Source of the DNA: Gammaproteobacteria bacterium
GTDB taxonomy: Bacteria > Pseudomonadota > Gammaproteobacteria > Chromatiales > Chromatiaceae
Direction of reading: 5' to 3'
Length of the DNA stretch: 8,134 nucleotides
Assembly (NCBI GenBank): GCA_024277555.1
Contig: JAJRUY010000165.1
Span: forward strand, 1 to 8,134
The notes under the pieces were generated by a model. It was not told the origin of the DNA, made no database searches, and saw only the letters and a list, made by a program, of their open reading frames with translations. This document shows, one piece after another, positions 1 through 6,312 of this stretch. Every line of letters begins with the position of its first letter. Position 1 is the stretch's first letter. A program made the translations under genes and the position numbers.

Positions 1-573
1 GGCCAGATTCTTGGCCAGGGACATGCCACCAGCAATGGCGCTACCGTGTTTTAGCGCCTTTTTCAGTACGTTTGCCTGTTTGCGAGCCGGTGTCACCAGT
101 GTCAGCTTTCCCAAGGGTTTTTTGGGGCGGTTCTTTTTGCTCTTGCACTGGTCGAAATAATAAAGCTGTTCTTCCGCAGCAATTACCAGATCGCGGGTGG
201 CAGCATATAGCTCACTGTTTTCCTGGAGTTCTTCCGGCATCAGCAGGGCGCAGTCCCTGGCGGCATTTTTGTCGAGCAGGGCGATTGCTGTGCCCATGGC
301 AGAGGCCAGTTTCCTGCCGTCAAAGGATTTCATCTCGCCAAGACTCAGCAGCAATACTCTTTCTGCCTTGAAACCGGGGACGCCATAGAGCATTAGCGTG
401 GGTGCGGATTTTTCTCCCAGATCACCCTTTTTCAGGGCAGCTTGGATGGATTTTTTGGCTGTTGCTGGAAGGCCGCTGACGCTTGCTCCGGGCTGTTTGC
501 CATCAAATACTCCCAGTATCAGGCATTGGGTGGCAATGTTTTCTGCTGCTGTGGTTTTTGTCAGATAGCGCAT
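1..573 (-). CDS. pepA: Leucyl aminopeptidase PepA, N-terminal part (cut by window edge)
   Basis: Cytosolic M17-family zinc-type leucyl aminopeptidase, which removes N-terminal residues from peptides; in some gammaproteobacteria PepA also binds DNA in Xer recombination and regulation. Reading the minus strand from ATG at 573-571 gives 191 codons open to the window edge, starting MRYLTKTTAAENIATQ. It contains the family's N-terminal macro-like domain (CLILGVFDG, LMLYGVPGF, RVLLLSLGE), followed by the linker to the catalytic domain and ending at GGMSLAKNLA, the known entry to that domain. The metal and catalytic residues lie outside the window. An in-frame TAA at 606-604 and no other ATG between fix the start; only a weak GGAA at 581-578 precedes it. 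It is divergent from lptF, the same neighbour as in E. coli. Identification is by recalled similarity along the whole visible length. Confidence 0.93.
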   Translation of the reverse strand, partial: MRYLTKTTAAENIATQCLILGVFDGKQPGASVSGLPATAKKSIQAALKKGDLGEKSAPTLMLYGVPGFKAERVLLLSLGEMKSFDGRKLASAMGTAIALLDKNAARDCALLMPEELQENSELYAATRDLVIAAEEQLYYFDQCKSKKNRPKKPLGKLTLVTPARKQANVLKKALKHGSAIAGGMSLAKNLA

Positions 574-609
574 GGGGTTCCAAAATGGTTGTGAAAGATA
601 TGGTTAGGG

Positions 610-711
610 ATTCTACCTGCAATTTTGTTGTTTCGCATGATCCGGATGATGGCAGACTGGCCGCGAAAGTCAGCGAGGACAGAACACCGGGTCAAAGGAT
701 TCAGGTAGAAT
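610..711. repeat. Inverted repeat in the pepA/lptF divergent promoter region
   Basis: Perfect 10-bp arms ATTCTACCTG (610-619) and CAGGTAGAAT (702-711) face outward, 82 bp apart, in the 179-bp gap between the pepA and lptF starts. Each arm presents TAGAAT, a one-mismatch sigma-70 -10 hexamer, pointing toward the gene on its side. TAGAAT at 706-711 reads toward lptF; the mirror copy at 615-610 reads toward pepA. No good -35 hexamer stands at 17 bp for either, so these are possible symmetric -10 elements or a paired protein-binding site, not proven promoters. A second imperfect palindrome, CAT-N-ATCCGGAT-N-ATG at 636-651, lies between the arms. Confidence 0.4.
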
Positions 712-752
712 TCGTGCTTGCCTTGCTTCGCAATCACAAAGAGTGGCTATTG

Positions 753-1856
753 TTGTTTTCCATTATTGACAGAATGCTCATCCGGGAGGTGCTAAAGACC
801 TTGCTGGTGATTTTGAGCGTGCTGTTGTTGCTGATTCTTGCCAATACCATGGTGCGGTTGCTGGGGCAGGTGGCGGCGGGATCCATCAGCATGAAAGTGA
901 TGGGGGTGCTGGTGGGGCTCAATATAGTGAAGCTGACTGGTTTTATCCTTCCTCCGGCGTTTTTCTTTTCTGTCCTGTGGGTGCTGGGGCGCATGTACAG
1001 GGACAGTGAAATGGCAGCCTTCAATGCTGCGGGCGTGGGTCTGGCGCGCCTGTACAGAACTTTTTTCCTGGCGGCTGTCCCCCTAGCGCTATTGGTGGCG
1101 GCGCTGGTTTTTGGTGTATTTCCACAGGCGCGAGCCTATGCCGATGTGCTGCAGTTGCAGGAAAAAAAGCAGTTCAGGATAGGCGGCCTGAAGCCGGGCG
1201 CGTTCAATGAGTTCAGCAAAGGGAGGTTTGTGATCTATGTAGGGCGCGCTGATGAGGCTGGTCATGGCCTGCAAGATGTATTTGTGCGCTATGTGCAGGA
1301 TGGAAAGCCGGGAGTTCTGGTAGCGGGCAGGGCGACTGTGGCGAAAGTGGATGAAGCGCCCGGGCAGTTTCTGATACTGGAAGAAGGGTATCGCTATCAG
1401 GGGGTTCCGGGAAAGACGGACTTTTCTGTCGCCAGTTTTAAGCGCTATGGAATATTGCTGCCGGAGGTGGCCGCAGATTCCCTGAGTGTATCAAGAGCTT
1501 CATTGCCCACAGCTGTTTTGCTGGCTAGTAATGATCCCAAACTCAAGGCGGAGTTGCAGGGTCGCCTCGCCGCTCCCCTGTCCGTGTTTGCATTGATGCT
1601 GTTGAGCGTGCCCCTGGCGCGATCCCTGCCGCGCCAGGGTGTGTATGGGCGCCTGACCCTGGCGGTTGTGATTTATGCCATCTATATGAATCTGATCAAG
1701 CTGGCAGAAAAATGGATGGCCAATGGCGTCACCCCTGAATGGCTGGGAGTATGGTGGGTGCCCGCCCTGACAGCGCTGCTGGCGGTGATTATTGTCAGGC
1801 TGGATGCCCTCGCCTATGCACCATTCTGGCGGCGCTGGAAAGGGCGGCGCTTGTGA
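753..1856 (+). CDS. lptF: LPS export ABC transporter permease LptF
   Basis: One of two inner-membrane permeases of the LptB2FGC complex, which extracts lipopolysaccharide from the inner membrane and passes it to the periplasmic Lpt bridge. The protein shows the YjgP/YjgQ layout: three N-terminal membrane helices (about residues 12-35, 52-78, 101-123), a periplasmic beta-jellyroll-like region (about 125-275), then three C-terminal helices. The segment RDSEMAAFNAAGVG after helix 2 matches the coupling region that contacts the ATPase LptB. Start choice: the open frame reaches back to ATG 483 but would then run into pepA. ATG 774 would cut the conserved IIDRMLIREVL start. TTG 753, with AAAGAG 9 nt upstream, gives 367 aa, against 366 in E. 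coli, and aligns the N-terminus. TTG 750 is a near-equal alternative. The gene overlaps lptG by 4 bp. Confidence 0.93.
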   Translation: MFSIIDRMLIREVLKTLLVILSVLLLLILANTMVRLLGQVAAGSISMKVMGVLVGLNIVKLTGFILPPAFFFSVLWVLGRMYRDSEMAAFNAAGVGLARLYRTFFLAAVPLALLVAALVFGVFPQARAYADVLQLQEKKQFRIGGLKPGAFNEFSKGRFVIYVGRADEAGHGLQDVFVRYVQDGKPGVLVAGRATVAKVDEAPGQFLILEEGYRYQGVPGKTDFSVASFKRYGILLPEVAADSLSVSRASLPTAVLLASNDPKLKAELQGRLAAPLSVFALMLLSVPLARSLPRQGVYGRLTLAVVIYAIYMNLIKLAEKWMANGVTPEWLGVWWVPALTALLAVIIVRLDALAYAPFWRRWKGRRL

Positions 1857-2923
1857 GGCTGATCGATCGGTATATTGCGGTGACGGTTATCAAGGCAACC
1901 TTGATGACCTTGTTGGCTCTTACTGTGTTGGCGTTTGTCCTGACACTGGTGGAAGAAATAGGGGACGTGGGCAAAGGCGATTACAGCAGCTGGAATGCCA
2001 TGGTGGTTGCGGCTTGCTCCACACCGCGCTTCATCTACGAGTCCTTTCCCGTGGCAGCCCTGATCGGCGCTCTGCTTGGACTCGGCGGCCTGGCTGCTTC
2101 GGGTGAATTGATCGCCATGCGTGCAGCCGGCATGTCGTCCCGCCAGATTCTGTTTGCAGTGATCAAGGCCGGGGTGCTGCTGATGTTGTTGGTAGTGGTT
2201 GTAGGCGATGGTATTGGCCCGGTCACAGAGCAATATGGCAACCAGTTGAAACTGGAAAGGCAGAAGAAACAGATCACTTTCAGTTCACGCAACGGCTTCT
2301 GGGCCAAGGATGGGAATACTATCGTCAACATCCGCCAGGTCAGTGTTGCCGGAGAACTGCGGGATGTGACGATTTATGAGTTTTCTGCGGATCAGAAGTT
2401 GCAGGCCATTACCCGTGCGGCAAGCGGGCAATACAATTTTGGCCGCTGGGTGTTGGGTAACGTGCGCCAAAGCAGACTGGATGAAATGCAGGTTCATAGC
2501 CGTCGACTGCAATGGCTGGCCTGGGATTCCATGGTGGATCCGTCGGTGCTTAGTGGCGCGCTGATCAACCCATTGATGCTGCCTGCCTGGGATCTGTGGG
2601 AGCAGATTCAGAACCTGAAGATCCGTGGTCAGAATGCGATCAGCTATGAAGTTACCTTCTGGGGAAAAATTGCCATTCCCCTGACAATGATTGCGATGCT
2701 GATTCTGGCCGTCCCCATGGTGATGTCCGGCAACCGCACCACCTCTGCCGGGCAAAGAGTCTTTGCCGGCGCAATGCTGGGAACCCTGCTCTACCTTTTC
2801 AGTCGGGGATTTTCTTTTCTGGTGCTGGTGCTGGAGCTGCCGGCCATAAGCGTCATGCTGTTCCCTCTGGCAGTTATTCTGTTGCTGATCTTGTGGCTGA
2901 AGCATTTTGCTGCCAGAGGCTAA
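1853..2923 (+). CDS. lptG: LPS export ABC transporter permease LptG
   Basis: Second permease of the lipopolysaccharide exporter, partner of LptF in the inner membrane. Starting at GTG 1853 the product is 356 aa, close to the usual ~355-360. It opens RLIDRYIAVTVIKATLMTLL, matching the LptG N-terminal LDRYIGKTI pattern. Helices lie at about 10-33, 58-82 and 98-118; SGELIAMRAAGMS (about 83-95) is the coupling helix facing LptB. The periplasmic domain includes NGFWAKDGNTIVNIRQV, strongly typical of LptG, followed by three C-terminal helices. The frame is open further upstream (to ATG 1739), but that stretch is the lptF 3' end. GGAAAGGG at 1838-1845, 7 nt before the GTG, is a good ribosome site. 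The GTGA overlap with the lptF stop indicates translational coupling. The TAA stop lies in the left end of the palindromic element that follows. Confidence 0.94.
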   Translation: MRLIDRYIAVTVIKATLMTLLALTVLAFVLTLVEEIGDVGKGDYSSWNAMVVAACSTPRFIYESFPVAALIGALLGLGGLAASGELIAMRAAGMSSRQILFAVIKAGVLLMLLVVVVGDGIGPVTEQYGNQLKLERQKKQITFSSRNGFWAKDGNTIVNIRQVSVAGELRDVTIYEFSADQKLQAITRAASGQYNFGRWVLGNVRQSRLDEMQVHSRRLQWLAWDSMVDPSVLSGALINPLMLPAWDLWEQIQNLKIRGQNAISYEVTFWGKIAIPLTMIAMLILAVPMVMSGNRTTSAGQRVFAGAMLGTLLYLFSRGFSFLVLVLELPAISVMLFPLAVILLLILWLKHFAARG

Positions 2924-3126
2924 CCCGCATTTCTCACCGGGCTGGAAGCCCGTTATGGAAAGGGTCGATGATTCAGCCTGTCCTGTTCGGGTTTGTGCCC
3001 GATCCGGTGGCGCATTTTGTTCGATCCTCCTCAAACCATAGCTACAGCTATGCTTTTCGGACGATCGAACAAACTGCTTTGCCAGATCGACCGGAATTCC
3101 CGAACCCCAGTGAGAAATGTGGGCTA
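2921..3126. repeat. MITE/REP-like palindromic element between lptG and pntAA
   Basis: Noncoding element of about 200 bp. Its ends are inverted copies of CCCRCATTTCTCACYGGG (2924-2941, and its complement at 3106-3123; 16 of 18 match), with TAA/TAG outside each. Internally a long imperfect hairpin is centred at 3044/3045. It has CATAGCT (3037-3043) / AGCTATG (3046-3052) at the tip and perfect 11-bp arms TTTGTTCGATC (3016-3026) / GATCGAACAAA (3063-3073). Outer arms TTCGGG (2987) / CCCGAA (3104) are imperfect. The left half carries about 40 extra bases, including a hairpin CGGGCT-GGA-AGCCCG at 2938-2952. Because of the symmetry both strands translate to similar FVRSS...CGL peptides, which is a symptom of the palindrome and not evidence of a gene. 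No transposase is present. It may be a non-autonomous mobile element or extragenic palindrome and could also end lptFG transcription. Family not recognised with certainty. Confidence 0.8.
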
Positions 3127-3144
3127 AAATTCTCATGTGATGCA

Positions 3145-3175
3145 GGGACAATAATTCTGCATTTTGTGGGATAAT
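3145..3175 (+). promoter_or_regulatory. Candidate sigma-70 extended -10 promoter for the pnt operon
   Basis: TGGGATAAT at 3167-3175 fits an extended -10 (TGn followed by GATAAT, one mismatch to TATAAT). GGGACA at 3145-3150 matches 4 of 6 bases of TTGACA, but at a long 19-bp spacing, which an extended -10 tolerates. Transcription would start near 3182, giving a leader of about 34 nt before pntAA. It lies just outside the palindromic element, in the only space between that element and the operon. Inferred from sequence match only. Confidence 0.5.
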
Positions 3176-3215
3176 CACAGGCCAAATAACCATAAATGAA
3201 GAAAGTCTGACTGGC

Positions 3216-4313
3216 ATGCATATCGGGATACCCAAAGAGACACGAGCTGGTGAGGCTCGGGTCGCGATTACACCGGAGATTGTGAAAAAGCTCCTGGGCA
3301 AAGGTTTTTCCATAAAAGTAGAGAAGGATGCGGGACTGGCCGCCGGCTTCCATAATGATGATTATGTTGCCGCCGGGGCGGAGCTGGTGGATCGCTCACA
3401 GGCTCTGGCGGCGGACATCGTGGCCAAGGTGCGCAAGCCGGACAGCGAAGAAATTGCCGCCATGCGCGAAGGCGCGCTGTTTGTCGGCCATATCGAAACC
3501 TGCGAAGACGATGGCACCTTGCAGGCCATGTTTGCAAAGCATATCCGTCCCCTGGCGATGGAGCGCATTCCCCGCATCTCCCGGGCGCAGTCCATGGACG
3601 CCTTGTCTTCCCAAAGCAATATTGCCGGATACCGGGCGGTAATCGAGGCGGCTGCGCGCTATGGCCGCTTCTTCCCGCTGATGATGACGTCGGCAGGTTC
3701 AGCCAAGCCCGCCCGGGTAGTGATTCTGGGCGTGGGAGTTGCCGGGCTGCAGGCTATTGCCACCGCCCGCCGTCTGGGTGGTGATGTATATGCCTATGAT
3801 CTTCGTTCAGAAACCCGCGAGCAGATCGAATCCCTGGGAGCCAAACCCATTGATCTGGATATCGGTGAGGAAGGATCGGGCGAGGGCGGCTACGCCAAGG
3901 AGCTGTCAGATGAAGCCAAGGCGCGCCAGCAGGAGCTGCTGGCGGATGAACTGGCCAGGGCGCATGTCATTATCACCACCGCCCTGATTCCCTGCCGGCC
4001 AGCGCCGGTGCTGGTGACCGAAGATGTAGTAAAGCGCATGCGCGAGGGCTCGGTGATCGTGGATCTCGCTGCCGCCAATGGCGGGAACTGCCCACTCACC
4101 GAGGCAGACAAGATCGTGAAAAAGCATGGTGTGACATTGATCGGCCATACCAATTATCCCTCCATGATGGCTGGCGACGCCAGTTCGTTCTACGCCCACA
4201 ATATTGCCAACCTGCTTTCCATCATGGTCGAGGAAAGCGATGCTGGTCTAAGCTTCAAAGATTTTGCTGAAGACGAAATTACGGCTGCCGCCCTGATTAC
4301 CCCGGAAAACTGA
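3216..4313 (+). CDS. pntAA: NAD(P) transhydrogenase alpha subunit part 1 (NAD(H)-binding domain I)
   Basis: Soluble domain I of proton-translocating transhydrogenase, which transfers hydride between NAD(H) and NADP(H), coupled to proton entry. The 365-aa protein starts MHIGIPKETRAGEARVAITP, typical of the family. It carries the RQD-loop residues R120, Q125 and D128 in RISRAQSMD, and the Rossmann motif GVGVAGLQ at 172-179, with D195 at the end of the second strand as expected for NAD(H). A mobile-loop region sits around GEEGSGEGGYAKEL, and TTALIPCRPAP and GSVIVDLAAANGGN follow. The membrane part that is fused here in E. coli PntA is a separate gene (pntAB), as in Rhodospirillum rubrum and Pseudomonas. 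The start is fixed by homology; only a weak purine stretch (GAAGAAAG, 3198-3205) precedes it. First gene of a three-gene operon with 11-nt gaps. Confidence 0.96.
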   Translation: MHIGIPKETRAGEARVAITPEIVKKLLGKGFSIKVEKDAGLAAGFHNDDYVAAGAELVDRSQALAADIVAKVRKPDSEEIAAMREGALFVGHIETCEDDGTLQAMFAKHIRPLAMERIPRISRAQSMDALSSQSNIAGYRAVIEAAARYGRFFPLMMTSAGSAKPARVVILGVGVAGLQAIATARRLGGDVYAYDLRSETREQIESLGAKPIDLDIGEEGSGEGGYAKELSDEAKARQQELLADELARAHVIITTALIPCRPAPVLVTEDVVKRMREGSVIVDLAAANGGNCPLTEADKIVKKHGVTLIGHTNYPSMMAGDASSFYAHNIANLLSIMVEESDAGLSFKDFAEDEITAAALITPEN

Positions 4314-4324
4314 GGAATATAAAA

Positions 4325-4615
4325 ATGCCAGATACTCTAGTCGCCCTGTATGTTTTCGTGCTGGCCTGTTTTATCGGTTATTTTGTTATCTGGGGGGTGA
4401 CCCCGGCGTTGCATACTCCCCTGGTGGCGCTTACCAATGCCATATCCGGTATCGTTATTGTTGGCGCCTTGCTGGTTACCGGCGCCGAATCTGCTGGAAC
4501 GGCGGCGGAGATTATCGGGTTTTTTGCCGTGTTGCTGGCTTCCATCAATGTTTTTGGTGGCTTTCTGGTGACCAACCGCATGCTCGCCATGTTCAAGAAA
4601 AAAGATAAAAAATAA
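4325..4615 (+). CDS. pntAB: NAD(P) transhydrogenase alpha subunit part 2 (membrane)
   Basis: Small inner-membrane subunit of 96 aa, equal to the C-terminal membrane helices of E. coli PntA. It forms, with PntB, the proton channel (domain II). Three hydrophobic helices are visible (about residues 4-25, 33-52 and 60-83). Conserved segments include VFVLACFIGYFVIW, ALHTPLVALTNAISGIVIVGALL and ASINVFGGFLVTNRMLAMFKKK, with a lysine-rich cytoplasmic tail. The ribosome site TGAGGA (4311-4316) overlaps the pntAA stop, so the two genes are closely coupled. Confidence 0.96.
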   Translation: MPDTLVALYVFVLACFIGYFVIWGVTPALHTPLVALTNAISGIVIVGALLVTGAESAGTAAEIIGFFAVLLASINVFGGFLVTNRMLAMFKKKDKK

Positions 4616-4626
4616 AGGATAGGATC

Positions 4627-6030
4627 ATGGAGATTTCTGCAAATACCCAGGCGCTGGCTTATCTGGTTTCGGCCATTCTGTTTATATTCGCCCTCAAGGG
4701 ACTGACCCATCCCTCTTCTGCGCGCAGAGGCAACTACTATGGCATAGCGGGTATGGCTATCGCTGTTGGCGCTACCCTGCTTGGCAGTGAGGTGCAATCT
4801 TACGGCTTCATCATCGCTGGTGTGATTGCTGGTGCTGTTATTGGTTCTGTACTGGCTGCCAAGGTGCAGATGACTGCCATGCCCCAGCTGGTTGCAGCAT
4901 TACACAGCTTTGTCGGCATGTCGGCAGTGCTGGTGGCTCTGGGAACCTATATGAACAAAGCTCAGGCAGGGCTGCTCAACCCTGTTCTCATGGGGGAGTT
5001 GTCGGCGGGCATTGTCATCGGCGCCATTACCTTCTCCGGATCAGTTATCGCTTTTGGAAAGCTCCAGGGAGTGATCTCCGGCGCGCCAGTTATCTTCAAG
5101 GGTCAGCATCTGCTTAATGCTCTGCTGGCTGCGCTTACAGTTGCCCTGGCGGTATATTTTGGTCTTACAGAAAGCGTCTGGGCGCTGGTGTTGATGACCA
5201 TACTGGCTTTCGTGCTGGGCTTTACTCTGATCATTCCCATCGGCGGCGCAGACATGCCCGTGATCATTTCCATGCTTAACAGCTATTCCGGCTGGGCAGC
5301 GACAGCGACGGGTTTTACTCTGGGAAACAACCTGCTCATTATTGTTGGCGCCCTGGTGGGTTTTTCCGGTGCTATTTTGTCCTACATCATGTGCCGCGCC
5401 ATGAACCGCTCCATCATCAATGTGGTGTTCGGTGGCTTTGGTGGTGGCGGGTCTGAAGCCAGCACCAGTGCCGTGGCTCAAGCGGCAGAGAAGGGAGTGA
5501 AAGCTGCGTCTGTGGAAGATGCCATATACTGGATGGAAGATGCTAACCGGGTCATTATCGTCCCCGGATACGGTATGGCAGTGGCTCAGGCGCAACATGC
5601 CCTGAAGGAGCTGCTGGAACTGCTGGAAAAACGGGGTGTGGAAGTAAAATTTGCCATTCATCCGGTGGCCGGGCGTATGCCTGGACACATGAACGTATTG
5701 CTGGCAGAAGCCGATATTCCCTATGACCATGTGCTGGAAATGGATGAAATCAATCCGGAATTTGCGACCACGGATGTAGCGTTGGTGGTTGGTGCAAATG
5801 ATGTTACCAACCCGGCGGCCAAGACTGACCCTTCGAGTCCTATTTACGGCATGCCGATTCTGGATGTGGCCAAGGCGCATAATGTGTATGTGATCAAGCG
5901 CTCCATGCGTCCTGGATACTCCGGGGTGGAGAACCTGCTCTATTATCAGGACAATTGCTCACTGATTTTTGGTGACGCCAAGGATGTGTGCGAGGGGATG
6001 GTCACGGCGCTCAAGGGCGGAGGGCATTGA
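4627..6030 (+). CDS. pntB: NAD(P) transhydrogenase beta subunit PntB
   Basis: Beta subunit of 467 aa: most of the transmembrane proton channel plus the NADP(H)-binding domain III. About nine hydrophobic helices fill residues 8-262. ALHSFVGMSAVL carries H93, equivalent to the proton-path histidine (His91 in E. coli), and IGGADMPVIISMLNSYSGWAA holds the conserved Asp209. A glycine-rich linker (GGFGGGGSE, 269-277) leads to domain III, with GYGMAVAQAQ (314-323), HPVAGRMPGHMNVLLAEA (345-362), GANDVTNPAA (389-398) and KRSMRPGYSGVEN (424-436), the NADP-binding motifs of the family. AGGA at 4616-4619, 7 nt before ATG, is a good ribosome site. It ends the pnt operon and appears intact and full length. 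Confidence 0.97.
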   Translation: MEISANTQALAYLVSAILFIFALKGLTHPSSARRGNYYGIAGMAIAVGATLLGSEVQSYGFIIAGVIAGAVIGSVLAAKVQMTAMPQLVAALHSFVGMSAVLVALGTYMNKAQAGLLNPVLMGELSAGIVIGAITFSGSVIAFGKLQGVISGAPVIFKGQHLLNALLAALTVALAVYFGLTESVWALVLMTILAFVLGFTLIIPIGGADMPVIISMLNSYSGWAATATGFTLGNNLLIIVGALVGFSGAILSYIMCRAMNRSIINVVFGGFGGGGSEASTSAVAQAAEKGVKAASVEDAIYWMEDANRVIIVPGYGMAVAQAQHALKELLELLEKRGVEVKFAIHPVAGRMPGHMNVLLAEADIPYDHVLEMDEINPEFATTDVALVVGANDVTNPAAKTDPSSPIYGMPILDVAKAHNVYVIKRSMRPGYSGVENLLYYQDNCSLIFGDAKDVCEGMVTALKGGGH

Positions 6031-6046
6031 GCGAGCCAAGTTTTTT
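6008..6046 (+). terminator. Possible weak terminator of the pnt operon
   Basis: CGCTCAA (6008-6014) and TTGAGCG (6027-6033) form a perfect 7-bp stem with a 12-nt loop spanning the pntB stop codon. Six T residues follow at 6041-6046, but 7 nt separate the stem from the T-run, so it is not a classical intrinsic terminator. A read-through component is possible. Confidence 0.3.
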
Positions 6047-6086
6047 GGAAATGGCAGGTTGATCATCATGATCGACAAGGATTCCC

Positions 6087-6100
6087 TTGACATAAGTCAA
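6087..6100. promoter_or_regulatory. FNR/Anr/Dnr-type operator, site 1
   Basis: TTGACATAAGTCAA is a perfect TTGAC-N4-GTCAA palindrome, extended by C/G at 6086/6101 (8-bp arms, counting the outer pair and the symmetric T/A inside). It has the Crp/Fnr-family half-site geometry; FNR consensus is TTGAT-N4-ATCAA, one base different per half. The left half also spells a consensus -35 hexamer, TTGACA. It lies 57 bp after pntB and is centred at 6093.5. Confidence 0.65.
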
Positions 6101-6117
6101 GTGGCAGTAGAATCAGC

Positions 6118-6131
6118 TTGATTTGTATCAA
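6118..6131. promoter_or_regulatory. FNR/Anr-type operator, site 2 (consensus)
   Basis: TTGATTTGTATCAA is an exact match to the FNR/Anr consensus TTGAT-N4-ATCAA, with extra paired C6117/G6132. Its centre (6124.5) is 31 bp, about three helical turns, from site 1, so both sites face the same side of the DNA. This predicts anaerobic or redox control of rightward transcription. Confidence 0.8.
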
Positions 6132-6142
6132 GTGTTTCTGTA

Positions 6143-6180
6143 TATAATTGTTTATGTAAAAAGAATGTGTCTCGTACAAT
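6143..6180 (+). promoter_or_regulatory. Candidate promoter(s) downstream of the FNR sites
   Basis: Two -10 candidates follow the FNR-type sites: perfect TATAAT at 6143-6148 and TACAAT at 6175-6180. No good -35 is present for either, as expected for activator-dependent promoters. With the first, a start near 6155 puts site 1 at about -61.5 but site 2 at -30.5, overlapping the polymerase. With the second, a start near 6186 puts the sites at about -61.5 and -92.5, both class-I activator positions. The second arrangement fits activation better; the first hexamer is the better match. Confidence 0.5.
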
Positions 6181-6242
6181 GATTGGTAGCAGCCATATAA
6201 CAACAAGCAGGTTGCAAAAGTATAATAGTGAGGAGGAATGCC

Positions 6243-6293
6243 GTGAGGTGGCCGTGGCTCTTTACCCGCCAGCCGGGAAAAGAGGTCTGTTGA
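6243..6293 (+). CDS. Possible 16-residue small protein or leader peptide
   Basis: GTG at 6243 stands 6 nt after GAGGAGG (6230-6236), the strongest Shine-Dalgarno in the window, and reads MRWPWLFTRQPGKEVC before TGA. The nearer ATG (6238) is only 1 nt from the Shine-Dalgarno and hits TGA at its third codon. The peptide may be a real small protein, a leader, or the start of a longer gene broken by a frameshift into the frame that continues at 6313. Not recognised; the ribosome site is the only support. Confidence 0.3.
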   Translation: MRWPWLFTRQPGKEVC

Positions 6294-6312
6294 CAGGGAG
6301 TCGCAGCATCGC

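Noticed and set aside
483..752. N-terminal extension of lptF to ATG 483
   Set aside because: Would run into the divergent pepA coding region and add about 90 residues not found in LptF proteins.
2893..3174. 93-codon plus-strand frame through the palindromic element
   Set aside because: Its peptide FVRSS...CGL reappears on the opposite strand because of the palindrome; overlaps lptG and lacks a ribosome site.
2285..3313. 342-codon open frame on the minus strand across lptG and the palindromic element
   Set aside because: Antisense to a clear lptG gene, with low-complexity His/Gln-rich composition, and continuing through a noncoding palindrome; no family signature.
5041..5880. 279-codon minus-strand frame inside pntB
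   Set aside because: Mirror of a strongly conserved pntB; His/Gln/Arg-rich composition typical of antisense shadows.
6238..6312. ATG 6238 with an in-frame TGA at codon 3, read as possible selenocysteine
   Set aside because: The ATG is 1 nt from the Shine-Dalgarno, no supporting SECIS-like hairpin was found, and nothing downstream is a known selenoprotein.
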